The position numbers and the translations under genes are program-made. Below the pieces are notes generated by a model. The model did no database searches. It saw only the letters and a program-made list of their open reading frames with translations, and was not told where the DNA came from. From positions 186,001 through 250,000 of the forward strand of contig JADCGF010000007.1 in the NCBI GenBank assembly GCA_020249145.1: a stretch of 64,000 bases of DNA, given 5' to 3'. The stretch's first letter is position 1. Every line of letters begins with the position of its first letter. The DNA is from Roseomonas sp. GTDB taxonomy: Bacteria > Pseudomonadota > Alphaproteobacteria > Acetobacterales > Acetobacteraceae. Shown here piece by piece: positions 10,109 to 19,076 of the stretch.

Positions 10109-10897
10109 ATGGCACGCCGTTTCATTGATATCTCTGTCGCACTCAAGGGTGGGATCGCTTCCGACCCGCCGCATATGCTGCCGGAGATTGAGTATCACGA
10201 CCATCACATGACTGCGCCGCGCTTGGCGCAGGAATTCGGCATCAGCGTGGATCAATTGCCCGAAGGCCAATTTGCCGCGCGGGAAGTGGTGCGCATCACG
10301 ACGCATAGCGGGACGCATCTTGATTCGCCCTATCACTTCTTCAGCCGCATGAATGAAAGAACCATCCCCGGGGGCGAGCCTTCCTGGCGGATTGATGAAG
10401 TACCTTTGGAATGGTGCTTTCAGCCTGGTGTGAAGCTGGATTTCCGGCATTTTCCGGATGGCTATGTTGCAACCCCGGAAGATGTACAGGCGGAGCTGAA
10501 GCGCATCGGCCATGTGCTGAAACCGCTTGAAATTGTAGTGGTGAATACCCGCGCCGCCAGCCGTTACGGGCAGGATGATTTCATCCATAGCGGCTGCGGG
10601 GTTGGCAAGGCGGCCACGCTTTGGATGTTGGAACAGGGCGTGCGCGTGACGGGTATTGATGGCTGGTCCTGGGATGCGCCGTTTTCACTGACGAAGAAAA
10701 AGGTGCAGGAAACCGGTGATGCGTCGCTGATCTGGGAAGGGCATCGCGCGGGGCGCGAGATTGGCTATTGCCACATGGAAAAACTGACGAATTTGGAAAG
10801 CCTGCCGCCGGATGGCTTCATGATTTCCTGCTTCCCCGTAAAGGTGCATCGCGGTTCCGCCGGCTGGACGCGTGCTGTCGCAATCATTGAGGAGTGA
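10109..10897 (+). CDS. cyclase family protein (PF04199), second of a tandem pair
   Basis: Paralogue of the preceding gene with the same 262-residue length. It keeps the metal motif as HSGTHLDSPYHFF and the GIDGWSWDAPFSLTKKKV block. Differences are spread over the protein and are mostly conservative, so both copies look functional. It begins 11 bases after the stop of the first copy, with GGGGGGAA upstream of the ATG. Its TGA is followed almost at once by the TctC receptor gene, suggesting a single transcript from fahA to the receptor. Confidence 0.88.
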   Translation: MARRFIDISVALKGGIASDPPHMLPEIEYHDHHMTAPRLAQEFGISVDQLPEGQFAAREVVRITTHSGTHLDSPYHFFSRMNERTIPGGEPSWRIDEVPLEWCFQPGVKLDFRHFPDGYVATPEDVQAELKRIGHVLKPLEIVVVNTRAASRYGQDDFIHSGCGVGKAATLWMLEQGVRVTGIDGWSWDAPFSLTKKKVQETGDASLIWEGHRAGREIGYCHMEKLTNLESLPPDGFMISCFPVKVHRGSAGWTRAVAIIEE

Positions 10898-10902
10898 TGT
10901 GG

Positions 10903-11841
10903 ATGAAAGGCCTGTTTTTCCTTGCGCTATTGCTGATACCCTTTTCCGCAAAGGCTTTTCCGGATCGGCCCGTGACCATCATCAACCCCTACGCCACCGG
11001 CAGCAGCACCGATGCGGCGGCGCGCGCCTTGGCTGAGGCTTTCACGCGTGAATTCGGGCAGAATTTCGTGGTGACCAGCCAATCCGGCGCATCGGGCGTG
11101 GTGGGCATGCGGGCGCTGATGGCGGCAGCGCCGGATGGGCATACGCTGGCCTATGCGCCGCTGGTGCCGCTCGCGTTTCAGCCGCATCTCGTGCGCAATA
11201 CTGGGCTTGGGCCGGATGCCGTGGCGCCTGTCTGCAACGTGACGGAGAATATTCTCGGCATCATGGTGAAGGCCGATAGCCCGTGGCGGACGCTGCCCGA
11301 TATGGTCGCGGCGGCGAGGCAGCGGCCATTGAGTTATGGCTCCCCAGGGCCGAATTCCGCGCCGTTTCTTGGCGTGCATCGCGTGCAGGTCGCCGCTGGT
11401 GGGCAATGGACGCATGTGCCCTTTCGTGGCGACGGCGCGTCACTCACCGAAGTGATCGCGGGGCGCTTGGATTTCGCGGCGATTGTGGTGGCTTCCGGCG
11501 TGCCCATGGCGCGGGCGGGGCAAACACGCTTGGTCGCAGTATTCTCCGAAGGGCGCCACCCGGCCTTTCCGGATGTGCCAACGGCACGCGAACAGGGGAT
11601 TGATGCTTTACAGCCTTCCTTTGCGGCGCTTTGGGCCACGCGCGGCACGCCGGAACCGATCCTGGATCGCTTGCAGGAAGCCTGCCGCCGCGCGATGGAA
11701 ACCGAAGGGTTCAAGCGCTTCGCGGAAAACTGGGGCGCGGTGCCGCAGTTTCGCGGGCGCGCAGATCTTGGGCGCTTGCTCGCGTCTGAATATGAAGCGA
11801 CAGGCAAGACGTTCCGCGAATTGGGGGTGCAGCCGGAATAG
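10903..11841 (+). CDS. tripartite tricarboxylate transporter receptor (TctC / Bug family), periplasmic
   Basis: Extracytoplasmic solute receptor of about 312 residues. A signal peptide (MKGLFFLALLLIPFSAKA) precedes the mature start FPDRPVTIINPYATGSSTDAAARALA, the hallmark of Bug receptors. The start at ATG 10903 is chosen because GGAG lies eight bases upstream; ATG 10897 and GTG 10894 are in frame but too close to it. No TctA/TctB membrane subunits are present, so it is an orphan receptor, common in Acetobacteraceae and Burkholderiales. The ligand is probably a carboxylate linked to the fahA/cyclase pathway (inference). Confidence 0.9.
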   Translation: MKGLFFLALLLIPFSAKAFPDRPVTIINPYATGSSTDAAARALAEAFTREFGQNFVVTSQSGASGVVGMRALMAAAPDGHTLAYAPLVPLAFQPHLVRNTGLGPDAVAPVCNVTENILGIMVKADSPWRTLPDMVAAARQRPLSYGSPGPNSAPFLGVHRVQVAAGGQWTHVPFRGDGASLTEVIAGRLDFAAIVVASGVPMARAGQTRLVAVFSEGRHPAFPDVPTAREQGIDALQPSFAALWATRGTPEPILDRLQEACRRAMETEGFKRFAENWGAVPQFRGRADLGRLLASEYEATGKTFRELGVQPE

Positions 11842-11931
11842 TCTTGAGCAGCGCGACACAACGCACCACGGGGCGTTTCAAGGCCTTTCCTTTGCAAGCG
11901 TTGATGGCAAACCTATAGGGGTAGATGATCG

Positions 11932-12429
11932 TTATTGGGACAGTAGCGTTTCAATGATCGACCATTTGTTTTTGAACGGTTCGACCGACCAGCCTGAAGA
12001 AGACCGATACGGGGGCAGGTGAATGGTCCTTACGTTGCTATCATTATGTGGTTGACCGTTCTTTCCCGGCATCTGCAACCAAGTTTCATGAGCCACCTTC
12101 ACGTGCTTTGAGACTTCAGATGCCGGAATTATAAAATATTCAAAAGGATCAAGACTTGCTGCTGTCGGAATACCTGCCAATACCCAAACAAAATTGGTTC
12201 CGTAGTCCTTCTCCGCTTTTCGGCCAACCGAGACAGTTCGATTGCCAGGAACGTAGGTCTTTACTTGGATATGGACGAATCTAGTTCCCTCTGTGTTACT
12301 GCAAAGAATATCTGTATTTGGTGTATTTCCCATCGTAACGACGGCGACTAGCCCGCGACGACACAATTCTCCTGCCACAAAAAACTGGCTGGCGGCACCT
12401 CTCGCGATTTTACCTGCTGGATCACCCAT
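11932..12429 (-). CDS. small PD-(D/E)xK nuclease-like protein of unknown function
   Basis: Not recognised as a named family. The 165-residue product has an early helix GAASQFFVAGELCRRG, then D40 in TDILC and Q55-x-K57 in HIQVKTY. This E...D...QxK spacing (E21, D40, Q55, K57) is typical of PD-(D/E)xK endonuclease folds such as small intron-type or restriction-like nucleases. Base composition is visibly more AT-rich than the neighbours, and the gene sits between TctC and glmS with no link to either. These points suggest recent acquisition. No ribosome site of note precedes the ATG. Nuclease activity is an inference. Confidence 0.7.
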   Translation of the reverse strand: MGDPAGKIARGAASQFFVAGELCRRGLVAVVTMGNTPNTDILCSNTEGTRFVHIQVKTYVPGNRTVSVGRKAEKDYGTNFVWVLAGIPTAASLDPFEYFIIPASEVSKHVKVAHETWLQMPGKNGQPHNDSNVRTIHLPPYRSSSGWSVEPFKNKWSIIETLLSQ

Positions 12430-12455
12430 GTCTTATGCCAGGAGACTGAACATGA

Positions 12456-14279
12456 TCATTCCACCGTGACGCTTTTCGCGAGGTTGCGCGGCTGATCCAC
12501 ATCCGTGCCCTTCAGCACCGCGACATGATAGGCAAGGAACTGCACCGGGATGGTGTGGAGTATAGGTGCAGCAAAGGCCGGCACACGCGGCAGCACCACA
12601 ATGCGCTCGGCAAAACCACGCAGTTTTTCCGCGCCAAGATCATCGGTGAAGGCCATGACACGCCCACCCCGCGCAGCCGATTCCTGAAGATTGGACGCGG
12701 TTTTTTCAAATAGCGGACCTGAGGGGCAGAGCGCTATCACCGGCACAGCAGGATCAATCAACGCAATCGGGCCATGCTTCATCTCACCCGCCGCGTAGCC
12801 TTCCGCATGGATATAGGAAAGCTCCTTCAATTTCAGCGCGCCTTCAAGCGCCACGGGAAACAGCGCGCCGCGCCCAAGGAACAGCACATCCCGCGCCTTG
12901 GCCACTTCCACTGCCATGGCACGAATATCGTCATCGCGTTCCAGCACTGCGGCAGCGTTGGAAGGCACCTCCAACAATGCAGCGGTGAGTTCCGCTTCCT
13001 GTGCGGCGGTGATGGTGCCGCGCGCACGGCCAAACCCGATGGCCAGGCAGGCCAGTACCGCAAGCTGTGCAATCACCGATTTGGTGGAAGCAACGGCAAC
13101 CTCCGGCCCCGCGACGGTGATCACCGCAGCATCACTTTCGCGTGCCATGGTGCTTTCCGGGACATTCACAATGGAAAGGATGCGCTGACCGCGCTGCTTC
13201 AAGAGCCGAAGTGCCGCGAGCGTATCGGCGGTCTCGCCACTTTGGCTGAGCAGCAGCGCGCCACCACCCGCCGGCAAGGGCGGGTCGCGATAGCGCAATT
13301 CGCTGGCAAAATCAGCATCCACGGGCAGGCGCGCCACTTCCTCAATCCAATAGCGCCCGACCAAACCCGCCAGATAAGCACTGCCGCAAGCGGTCATGAT
13401 CAGCCGCGGGACTGTCAGGGGATCAAAGGGCAGTTCGGGAAGGATCACGCGCCGCTGCGCCGGTTCCAAATAGCGCGTCAGCGTATCGCCCAGCACCACC
13501 GGATGTTCATGCAATTCCTTTTCCATGAAGTGGCGGTAATTGCCCTTGCCCGTGACGGCGCCTGAAACGGTCGTCAGCTTGATGTCGCGCTTCACTTCCG
13601 CGTCGGTCGCATCATGAAACCGCGCGCCACTCCGATCAAGCACCGCCCAATCGCCTTCTTCCAGATAGGCGATGCGCCGCGTGAGGGGGGCGAGTGCCAG
13701 TGCATCCGATCCCACAAACATCTCGCCCTCACCAAAACCAACCGCGAGCGGCGCACCCTGGCGGGCGCAAATCAGCAATTCCGGATGGCCGGCAAAAATC
13801 ATCGCCAGCGCAAAGGCGCCATGCACGCGCTTCAGCGCTGCTGCCGCTGCGGCTTCAGGCGTTGCGCCAGCTTGCAGGAAATCATCCACCAGCAGGGCGA
13901 AGGTTTCCGTATCGGTTTCGGTTTGGAAGGCATGGCCACGCGCTTCCAATTCCGCGCGCAATTCAGCGTGGTTCTCGATAATGCCATTATGGACAACAAC
14001 CACGCGCGCCGTACCATGCGGATGCGCGTTGCGCGTTGTGGGCGCGCCATGCGTGGCCCAGCGCGTATGGCCAATGCCGGTGGTGCCGGGCAGCGGGCTT
14101 GTTTCCAAAACGGCGGCCAGATTGCCAAGCTTGCCCTCGGCACGCCGGCGATCAATCTTGCCGTCAATCAGCGTCGCAATGCCGGCACTGTCATAGCCGC
14201 GATATTCCAGCCGCCGCAGCGCTTCCAAAAGCCGAGGCGCCGCTGCCTGTTGCCCAACCACACCAACAATGCCGCACAT
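12456..14279 (-). CDS. glmS: glutamine--fructose-6-phosphate aminotransferase (isomerizing)
   Basis: Makes glucosamine 6-phosphate, the entry point to peptidoglycan and lipopolysaccharide amino sugars. The product has 607 residues. It has an N-terminal glutaminase domain beginning MCGIVGVVG with the nucleophile Cys2, and the GHTRWATHG loop. Two SIS sugar-isomerase domains follow (segments TACGSAYLAGLV and LGRGALFPVALEGALKLKE). It ends with the conserved DQPRNLAKSVTVE. The ATG overlaps the TGA of glmU by one base, so the two genes of the UDP-GlcNAc route form one operon. Confidence 0.97.
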   Translation of the reverse strand: MCGIVGVVGQQAAAPRLLEALRRLEYRGYDSAGIATLIDGKIDRRRAEGKLGNLAAVLETSPLPGTTGIGHTRWATHGAPTTRNAHPHGTARVVVVHNGIIENHAELRAELEARGHAFQTETDTETFALLVDDFLQAGATPEAAAAAALKRVHGAFALAMIFAGHPELLICARQGAPLAVGFGEGEMFVGSDALALAPLTRRIAYLEEGDWAVLDRSGARFHDATDAEVKRDIKLTTVSGAVTGKGNYRHFMEKELHEHPVVLGDTLTRYLEPAQRRVILPELPFDPLTVPRLIMTACGSAYLAGLVGRYWIEEVARLPVDADFASELRYRDPPLPAGGGALLLSQSGETADTLAALRLLKQRGQRILSIVNVPESTMARESDAAVITVAGPEVAVASTKSVIAQLAVLACLAIGFGRARGTITAAQEAELTAALLEVPSNAAAVLERDDDIRAMAVEVAKARDVLFLGRGALFPVALEGALKLKELSYIHAEGYAAGEMKHGPIALIDPAVPVIALCPSGPLFEKTASNLQESAARGGRVMAFTDDLGAEKLRGFAERIVVLPRVPAFAAPILHTIPVQFLAYHVAVLKGTDVDQPRNLAKSVTVE

Positions 14280-15586
14280 CAGCGCTTCCCCTTACCCTTG
14301 AAACCGCGCCCTGGCTTCACCGACTGGCGCCCACGCGCAATCGCCAGCGCATCATCTGGCACATCTTGCGTAATCACACTGCCGGCAGCCACCAGCGCGC
14401 GCGCACCAATTTTCACCGGCGCCACCAGCGCCGTATCGCTGCCAATGAAGGCGCCTTCGCCAATTTCGGTGCGATGTTTCGCCACCCCATCATAATTGCA
14501 GGTGATGGTGCCCGCGCCGATATTCGCCCCCGCGCCGATCGTGGCATCGCCCAGATAGGATAGATGATTCGCCTTCGCACCAGCGCCGAGGGTGGTTGCC
14601 TTCAGCTCCACGAAATTGCCGACATGGGCGTGGGGTTCGATGACGCTGCCGGGGCGCAACCGCGCATAGGGGCCAATCACCGCACCCCGCTTCACCATGC
14701 AACCTTCCAAATGGCTGAAGGCGCGGATGGTCACGCCATCTTCGACTGAAACACCTGGCCCGAAGAAGATATTGGGTTCCAGCACCACATCCGCGCCGAG
14801 TTTTGTATCGTGGCAAAAATGCACCGTATCAGGCGCCAGCATCGTCACCCCACCCGCCATGGCCGCTTCACGCAAGCCGCGCTGCACTTCGGCTTCCGCT
14901 TGCGCCAATTCAGCACGGCTATTGATGCCGCGAAGCTCGGCCTCTGGCGCTTCCACCGCGACCACGCGCTTGCCTTCCGCCCGCGCCTGTTGAATCACAT
15001 CGGTCAGGTAATATTCCCTCTTGGCATTATTGTTGCCAATGGCGCCAAGCCAGCGGAACAAATCCTGCGCCGGGGCACAAATCACGCCGGCATTGCAAAG
15101 CCCGATCGCGCGTTCTTCCGCCGTCGCATCCGCCCATTCAACAATGCGCGCCACTTCGGATTTCTCATCCAGCACCACACGGCCATAACGCGCGGGATCA
15201 GCGGGCCGCATGGCAAGCAGCGCAAGCCCGGCTGACTGTCGCGCCGCCACCAGCGCCTGCAAGGTAGCCGCAGAGATCAGCGGATTATCACCATAAAGCA
15301 CCGCGACATCGCCCTGATGCCCACCCAGCAAGGGGGCGGCCTGCAGCGCCGCATGGCCGGTGCCGAGCCTTTCGCGCTGCACCACGACCTCGCGCGGTGC
15401 CACGGTGTCTTCCAGCGCCGGCATATCCGGCCCGACCACAACCACAATGCGCCCGAACACGTTTTCGCAGGCGCCGATCAAGTGCCGGATCATGGGCCGC
15501 CCCGCCAAGGCGTGCAGCACCTTGGGTTGGGCGGACCGCATGCGCGTGCCAAGGCCGGCGGCAAGGATGATGGCGGCGGGGATCAT
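14279..15586 (-). CDS. glmU: bifunctional N-acetylglucosamine-1-phosphate uridyltransferase / glucosamine-1-phosphate acetyltransferase
   Basis: Two-domain enzyme of 435 residues for the last two steps to UDP-N-acetylglucosamine. The N-terminal pyrophosphorylase domain shows AAIILAAGLGTRMRS and VLYGDNPLIS. The C-terminal part is a left-handed beta-helix with hexapeptide repeats, including the acetyltransferase segment NFVELKATTLGAGAKANHLSYLGDA. ATG 15586 (MIPAAIILAAG) is preferred; a TTG start at 15607 is possible and neither has a clear ribosome site. It is the first gene of the glmU-glmS pair. Confidence 0.95.
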   Translation of the reverse strand: MIPAAIILAAGLGTRMRSAQPKVLHALAGRPMIRHLIGACENVFGRIVVVVGPDMPALEDTVAPREVVVQRERLGTGHAALQAAPLLGGHQGDVAVLYGDNPLISAATLQALVAARQSAGLALLAMRPADPARYGRVVLDEKSEVARIVEWADATAEERAIGLCNAGVICAPAQDLFRWLGAIGNNNAKREYYLTDVIQQARAEGKRVVAVEAPEAELRGINSRAELAQAEAEVQRGLREAAMAGGVTMLAPDTVHFCHDTKLGADVVLEPNIFFGPGVSVEDGVTIRAFSHLEGCMVKRGAVIGPYARLRPGSVIEPHAHVGNFVELKATTLGAGAKANHLSYLGDATIGAGANIGAGTITCNYDGVAKHRTEIGEGAFIGSDTALVAPVKIGARALVAAGSVITQDVPDDALAIARGRQSVKPGRGFKGKGKR

Positions 15587-15800
15587 GGGGGCGGTGGTAA
15601 CGCCCAAGGCGGGCTTCGTCCAGACGCGGGCTGATGCGGCAGTGCGCCGTCGCCGTCAAAACAGAGCTGTGGCGCTGGCGCTTCCGCCAGACCCATTCAG
15701 CATATCTCGCAGGTCGCCGCAGGCCCCAAGGCATGGCACGGCGTGAGCGCGCAAAAGGCTCCCACGCCGTTCATTTTCTACGCCTGTGCTTTACGAAGCC

Positions 15801-16274
15801 TCAAGCTGCGGCGGCAGACCCCGCAATACGGCGCATGCGCCGACGGAGCGAGAAGGCCATCATGGTGGCACCAGCAAAAAGCGGGATATAGGCAAAGCTC
15901 GGATCAACCTTCACGGTCCGGGCATTGGCCATTTTCAGCATGGTCTGACGCAAGCCAGTCCAAGGGTCGAGCGCCATCATGAAACCGATCAGCGCGGGCG
16001 CCAGCACCAGCAGAATGGCGAAAACAGCGGCATGTTCGGCATATTTTTCAAGCGATGCGACAAGGCGCGTTGCCACCGCCGCCGCCATGCCGACAAAGGC
16101 AAGCGCCGTCATCAGCGGAAGCTTGCTGAAGATGGAAAGCCCGTAAACCGCCGCGCCGCGCTGGCCGGAAAAGGTCACCGCGGGGAGGAAATACGCCACC
16201 AGCACCAAGGCGATGCCGCCGAATAGCAATCCCATTTCGACCCCATCGGATTTGCCCTTGTATTGATCCATCAT
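15801..16274 (-). CDS. small membrane protein, about four transmembrane segments, unknown function
   Basis: Unrecognised integral membrane protein of 157 residues. Hydrophobic stretches begin at about residues 14 (LLFGGIALVLVAYFL), 50 (LPLMTALAFVGMAAAVA), 82 (AAVFAILLVLAPALIGFM) and 125 (YIPLFAGATMMAFSL). The end is arginine-rich (RRRMRRIAG), which suggests a cytoplasmic C-terminus. The start ATGATG at 16274/16271 has GGAAGGGAG upstream. No partner gene is obvious; it lies downstream of the TPR-glycosyltransferase genes but 243 bases from them. Confidence 0.7.
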   Translation of the reverse strand: MMDQYKGKSDGVEMGLLFGGIALVLVAYFLPAVTFSGQRGAAVYGLSIFSKLPLMTALAFVGMAAAVATRLVASLEKYAEHAAVFAILLVLAPALIGFMMALDPWTGLRQTMLKMANARTVKVDPSFAYIPLFAGATMMAFSLRRRMRRIAGSAAAA

Positions 16275-16517
16275 CCCTTTTCTCCCTTCCTGTCTCGCAC
16301 GCCTTCCACAATCCCAAAATGGATCTGGGCGTGGAGATTGCATATCTGTGACAGTTAAGTAATCTTAAGTCACTCGCAAGCCAATCGGAATCGCTCGGTA
16401 TTTCGGAAATTTGAGCAGAAATTGCTTCGGTGTGGTTCCCATGCGTCACAGCAAACAGCGACGGCGACGGCGATAGGAGCCTGGGTCAATCCGGCTCGGT
16501 TGCCGGGCCGGGTGCCG

Positions 16518-18377
16518 TTAAATCCGAAGCGCCGCAGCGACCCTTGTGACGACCCCGTCCCAATCACCGGGACGCTGCTGGCGAAACAGGCGCATGCCAG
16601 GATACCAAGGCGAATCTTCGCGCTTCGCCAGCCATCGGAAATCCGACGCGAAGGGCAGCATCAGCCAGACCGGCTTGCCCAATGCGGCAGCCAGGTGCGC
16701 GACCGAGGTATCTACCGCAATGACCAGATCAAGCGCCGAAACAAGCGCTGCCGTATCGGCAAAATCGGTAAGTTCATCGGTCAGATCGTACAAGCCAGCA
16801 GCTTGCAGCGCGGCGTGATCAGCGGCGCGCACTTCCTTCTGGAGCGACACCCAGGCATCACCTGACCGCAAAAGCGGCAAAAGCCGCACGAGTGCAATCG
16901 ACCGATTGGCATCATTGCTGTGGGCGTTATTGCCACTCCAAACCAGCCCGATACGCCTGCGGCCCTGCGGGAGGCGTTTGCGCCATATCACCACCTCATC
17001 AGCCGGCGCAGTAATATAGCCCCCAGGCCAGGCCGGGATATTCTCAAGCGTGGTGGCGAAGCCAATCGGCAGGCTGAGCAGCGGGCAATGCAAATCGAAT
17101 TCGGGCGCCGCCTCATTTTCGTCAATCACGGTGACGCCAGGATACAAATCCCTGAAAAGCCGTGAAAGAGCCCCCTGCACAGCGAGAGTGACCTTCGCCC
17201 CGGCATCAGCGGCCATGATGCCATAGCGGGCAAATTGAATGGTATCACCAAAGCCTTGCTCCGAATAAATGAAAAGCCGCCGGTCCAAAAGTGGCTCCGC
17301 ACCCAGCCAGGGTGGCGCATGAAAACTGCGACGCAAGCGCCCTTGCGGACGCTGCAGGCGATACTCGTATTCACGCCAGCCTTCTTCGAAGTGGCCAAGC
17401 GCCAAAAGCGTGAAGGCGCGATTGTAATGTGCCTCCAGATGATTGGGTTTGAGCGTTAATGCATGATTGTAGGAAAGCAATGCTTCCTGAAGTTGGTTCA
17501 GGGCGGCAAAGACTGTACCGCGATTTACATACGGGACTGGATCATCGCCGGCATTTTCACAATCTTCCGTGATGATCATCAATGCCCGCTTAGGCTGGCC
17601 AGACGCAATCAACAGCTTGCCGAGCCAACTTCGTGCCAACCGCTTTCGCGGCCCATCCTTCATCACTGCTTCGATCATCGCGCGACCTTCATCGCCACGA
17701 CCAAGTGCCAGCAGGATCTCCGCCCGGCTCAACATGGCCAGGTCGAAATCTGGCTTGAGCCGCAAGGCCTGCTCCGCGAAAACCAAGGCCTCATCCGGAC
17801 GTCGGAGTTGACAGAGCGCCCTGGCAACACCTAGCTGATAATGCTCAGAGGCGGGGTTCAGGCTGAGCGCCTTTTCATGCGCGGCAAGCGCCTCATCCAA
17901 CCGGGCGAGTTCGAACAGGGCATGTCCGCGTTGGTGATGCGCTTCCGCTTCATTTTGGTGTCGTGCAACAACGCGATCAAGAACCGCCAAGGCATCAGCC
18001 GGGCGTTCAACATGCAAAAGAAGCTGGCCGTAATTCATTGCTGCTTCGAGCAAATGCGGATTCAAACCGAGTGAACGCTCGAAACTCGCCAGGGCTTCCT
18101 CGTTCTGTCCGCGTTTCGTCAAGGCCAAACCCAGATGCGCATGAACAAGCGCATCTTTTGGCTTGAGCGCCAATGCACGGCGCAAACGGGCAACTCCCTC
18201 TCCAAAATGGCCAAGCTGAAGGGAAAGCAAGCCCGCGAGATGCAAAGCTTCCCCATGGCGCGGATCACGCTTGAGGACGGAAAGGCAGACAGTTTCCGCC
18301 TCTGCGTGCTTACCCTGCCTGAGCAGGGTCATGGCTTCGGTGAACTGCGCAGCAGAAGACTTCGACGGTGGTTTCAT
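16518..18377 (-). CDS. TPR-repeat protein with GT9-type glycosyltransferase domain (copy 1)
   Basis: Large cytoplasmic protein of 619 residues. Roughly the first 330 residues are tetratricopeptide repeats (for example RRALALKPKDALVHAHLGLAL, NHALTLKPNHLEAHYNRAF). The remainder resembles ADP-heptose:LPS heptosyltransferases of family GT9, with YSEQGFGDTIQFARYG, GLVWSGN and the signature VDTSVAHLAAALGKPVWLMLP near residues 565-585. It likely transfers a sugar to a surface glycan or protein; acceptor and donor are unknown. The architecture and sequence are shared with the gene that starts at 20930, so the two are paralogues. Confidence 0.85.
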   Translation of the reverse strand: MKPPSKSSAAQFTEAMTLLRQGKHAEAETVCLSVLKRDPRHGEALHLAGLLSLQLGHFGEGVARLRRALALKPKDALVHAHLGLALTKRGQNEEALASFERSLGLNPHLLEAAMNYGQLLLHVERPADALAVLDRVVARHQNEAEAHHQRGHALFELARLDEALAAHEKALSLNPASEHYQLGVARALCQLRRPDEALVFAEQALRLKPDFDLAMLSRAEILLALGRGDEGRAMIEAVMKDGPRKRLARSWLGKLLIASGQPKRALMIITEDCENAGDDPVPYVNRGTVFAALNQLQEALLSYNHALTLKPNHLEAHYNRAFTLLALGHFEEGWREYEYRLQRPQGRLRRSFHAPPWLGAEPLLDRRLFIYSEQGFGDTIQFARYGIMAADAGAKVTLAVQGALSRLFRDLYPGVTVIDENEAAPEFDLHCPLLSLPIGFATTLENIPAWPGGYITAPADEVVIWRKRLPQGRRRIGLVWSGNNAHSNDANRSIALVRLLPLLRSGDAWVSLQKEVRAADHAALQAAGLYDLTDELTDFADTAALVSALDLVIAVDTSVAHLAAALGKPVWLMLPFASDFRWLAKREDSPWYPGMRLFRQQRPGDWDGVVTRVAAALRI

Positions 18378-18461
18378 TGACTTGGCGGATTCCAGTGCGA
18401 AGCTACAGACATGGCGACAATTTTTTCGATCAACGGCGAAAAAATGAAGATATTCGGTTTT

Positions 18462-18720
18462 TCATGTCACAATGCACACCAGCAGTTGAAGCCCCCACAA
18501 TGTCATGGCAAAGGCGCCAATTCTATCCGCATGCCACCGCAACCGGTTTGCAAAGGCCATACGCCTCGCGGTTTGCATGGGCAGCGCATCCGGCGAATGG
18601 CGCTCTGCGATCATCAGCCAAATCTCGCTCTGGCGCATACGCTAGCTTGGGACATAAGAGAGTTTCAAGAGCATTGCGGAAGGTAAGTAACTTAGCGCCA
18701 AAGAGCAAGTACCCACCCGC
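18462..18720 (-). pseudogene. broken copy of the small membrane protein encoded at 21079-21426
   Basis: Read on the minus strand, this stretch translates as ...LLKLSYVPS-stop-RMRQSEIWLMIAERHSPDAL... and ends WGLQLLVCIVT. It matches the intact neighbour (LLKLAYVPSQDMRQSEIWLMVAERHSPDAL... ending WGGYLLVSIVT) almost residue for residue. The in-frame TAG at 18642-18644 replaces a CAG glutamine codon. The upstream part is only weakly recognisable and also carries a TGA near 18159 bases into the same frame (18759-18761). The position, just upstream of TPR-GT9 copy 1, equals that of the intact gene relative to copy 2. Confidence 0.75.
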
Positions 18721-18839
18721 GGTTCCGGTGAAACAGAATGCCTGAGCAAGCCGCAACTTCATTGCACGAAAACCCCGCGCTTCTGACTGGGAGAACCCAG
18801 GCACATCCTGAAAACAGGCTAAGCCCAAAGCACAGGGAA

Positions 18840-19045
18840 GGCGCCATGCTGGGTCGCCGGTCACTGGCCCTTCAGGGCGTGGCCTTCACCGTGACCCATT
18901 CAGGCTTGCGCAGGCCAGGATCGTTGAAACGCTACGGCGCCACCAAAGTGCCGTGGTGGTGCGGGGAGCGCCCAAGGCCTTCGCCGCCCATATTCAGGGA
19001 GAAATTGACCGCTGGATGCCCATGATCAGCGCTGCCGGCAGCCGC
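18840..19045 (+). pseudogene. possible remnant of a TctC/Bug receptor gene
   Basis: Between the broken membrane gene and TPR-GT9 copy 2 there are about 350 bases without an intact gene. On the plus strand a start-like segment MLGRRSLALQGVAF (from 18846) recalls Bug signal peptides. In another frame, from about 18950 on, the reading GAPKAFAAHIQGEIDRW..ISAAGSRVE resembles the usual C-terminus of Bug receptors. The middle of the protein is missing and no proper stop follows. I read this as a deletion remnant, with moderate doubt because the match is by eye only. Confidence 0.35.
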
Positions 19046-19076
19046 GTAGAACAAGGCCAAATATGCGCCTACATGG

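Noticed and set aside
15738..15770. Inverted repeat ACGGCGTG / CACGCCGT downstream of the small membrane gene
   Set aside because: Loop of 17 bases and no T-run on the minus strand, so a terminator call is not supported.
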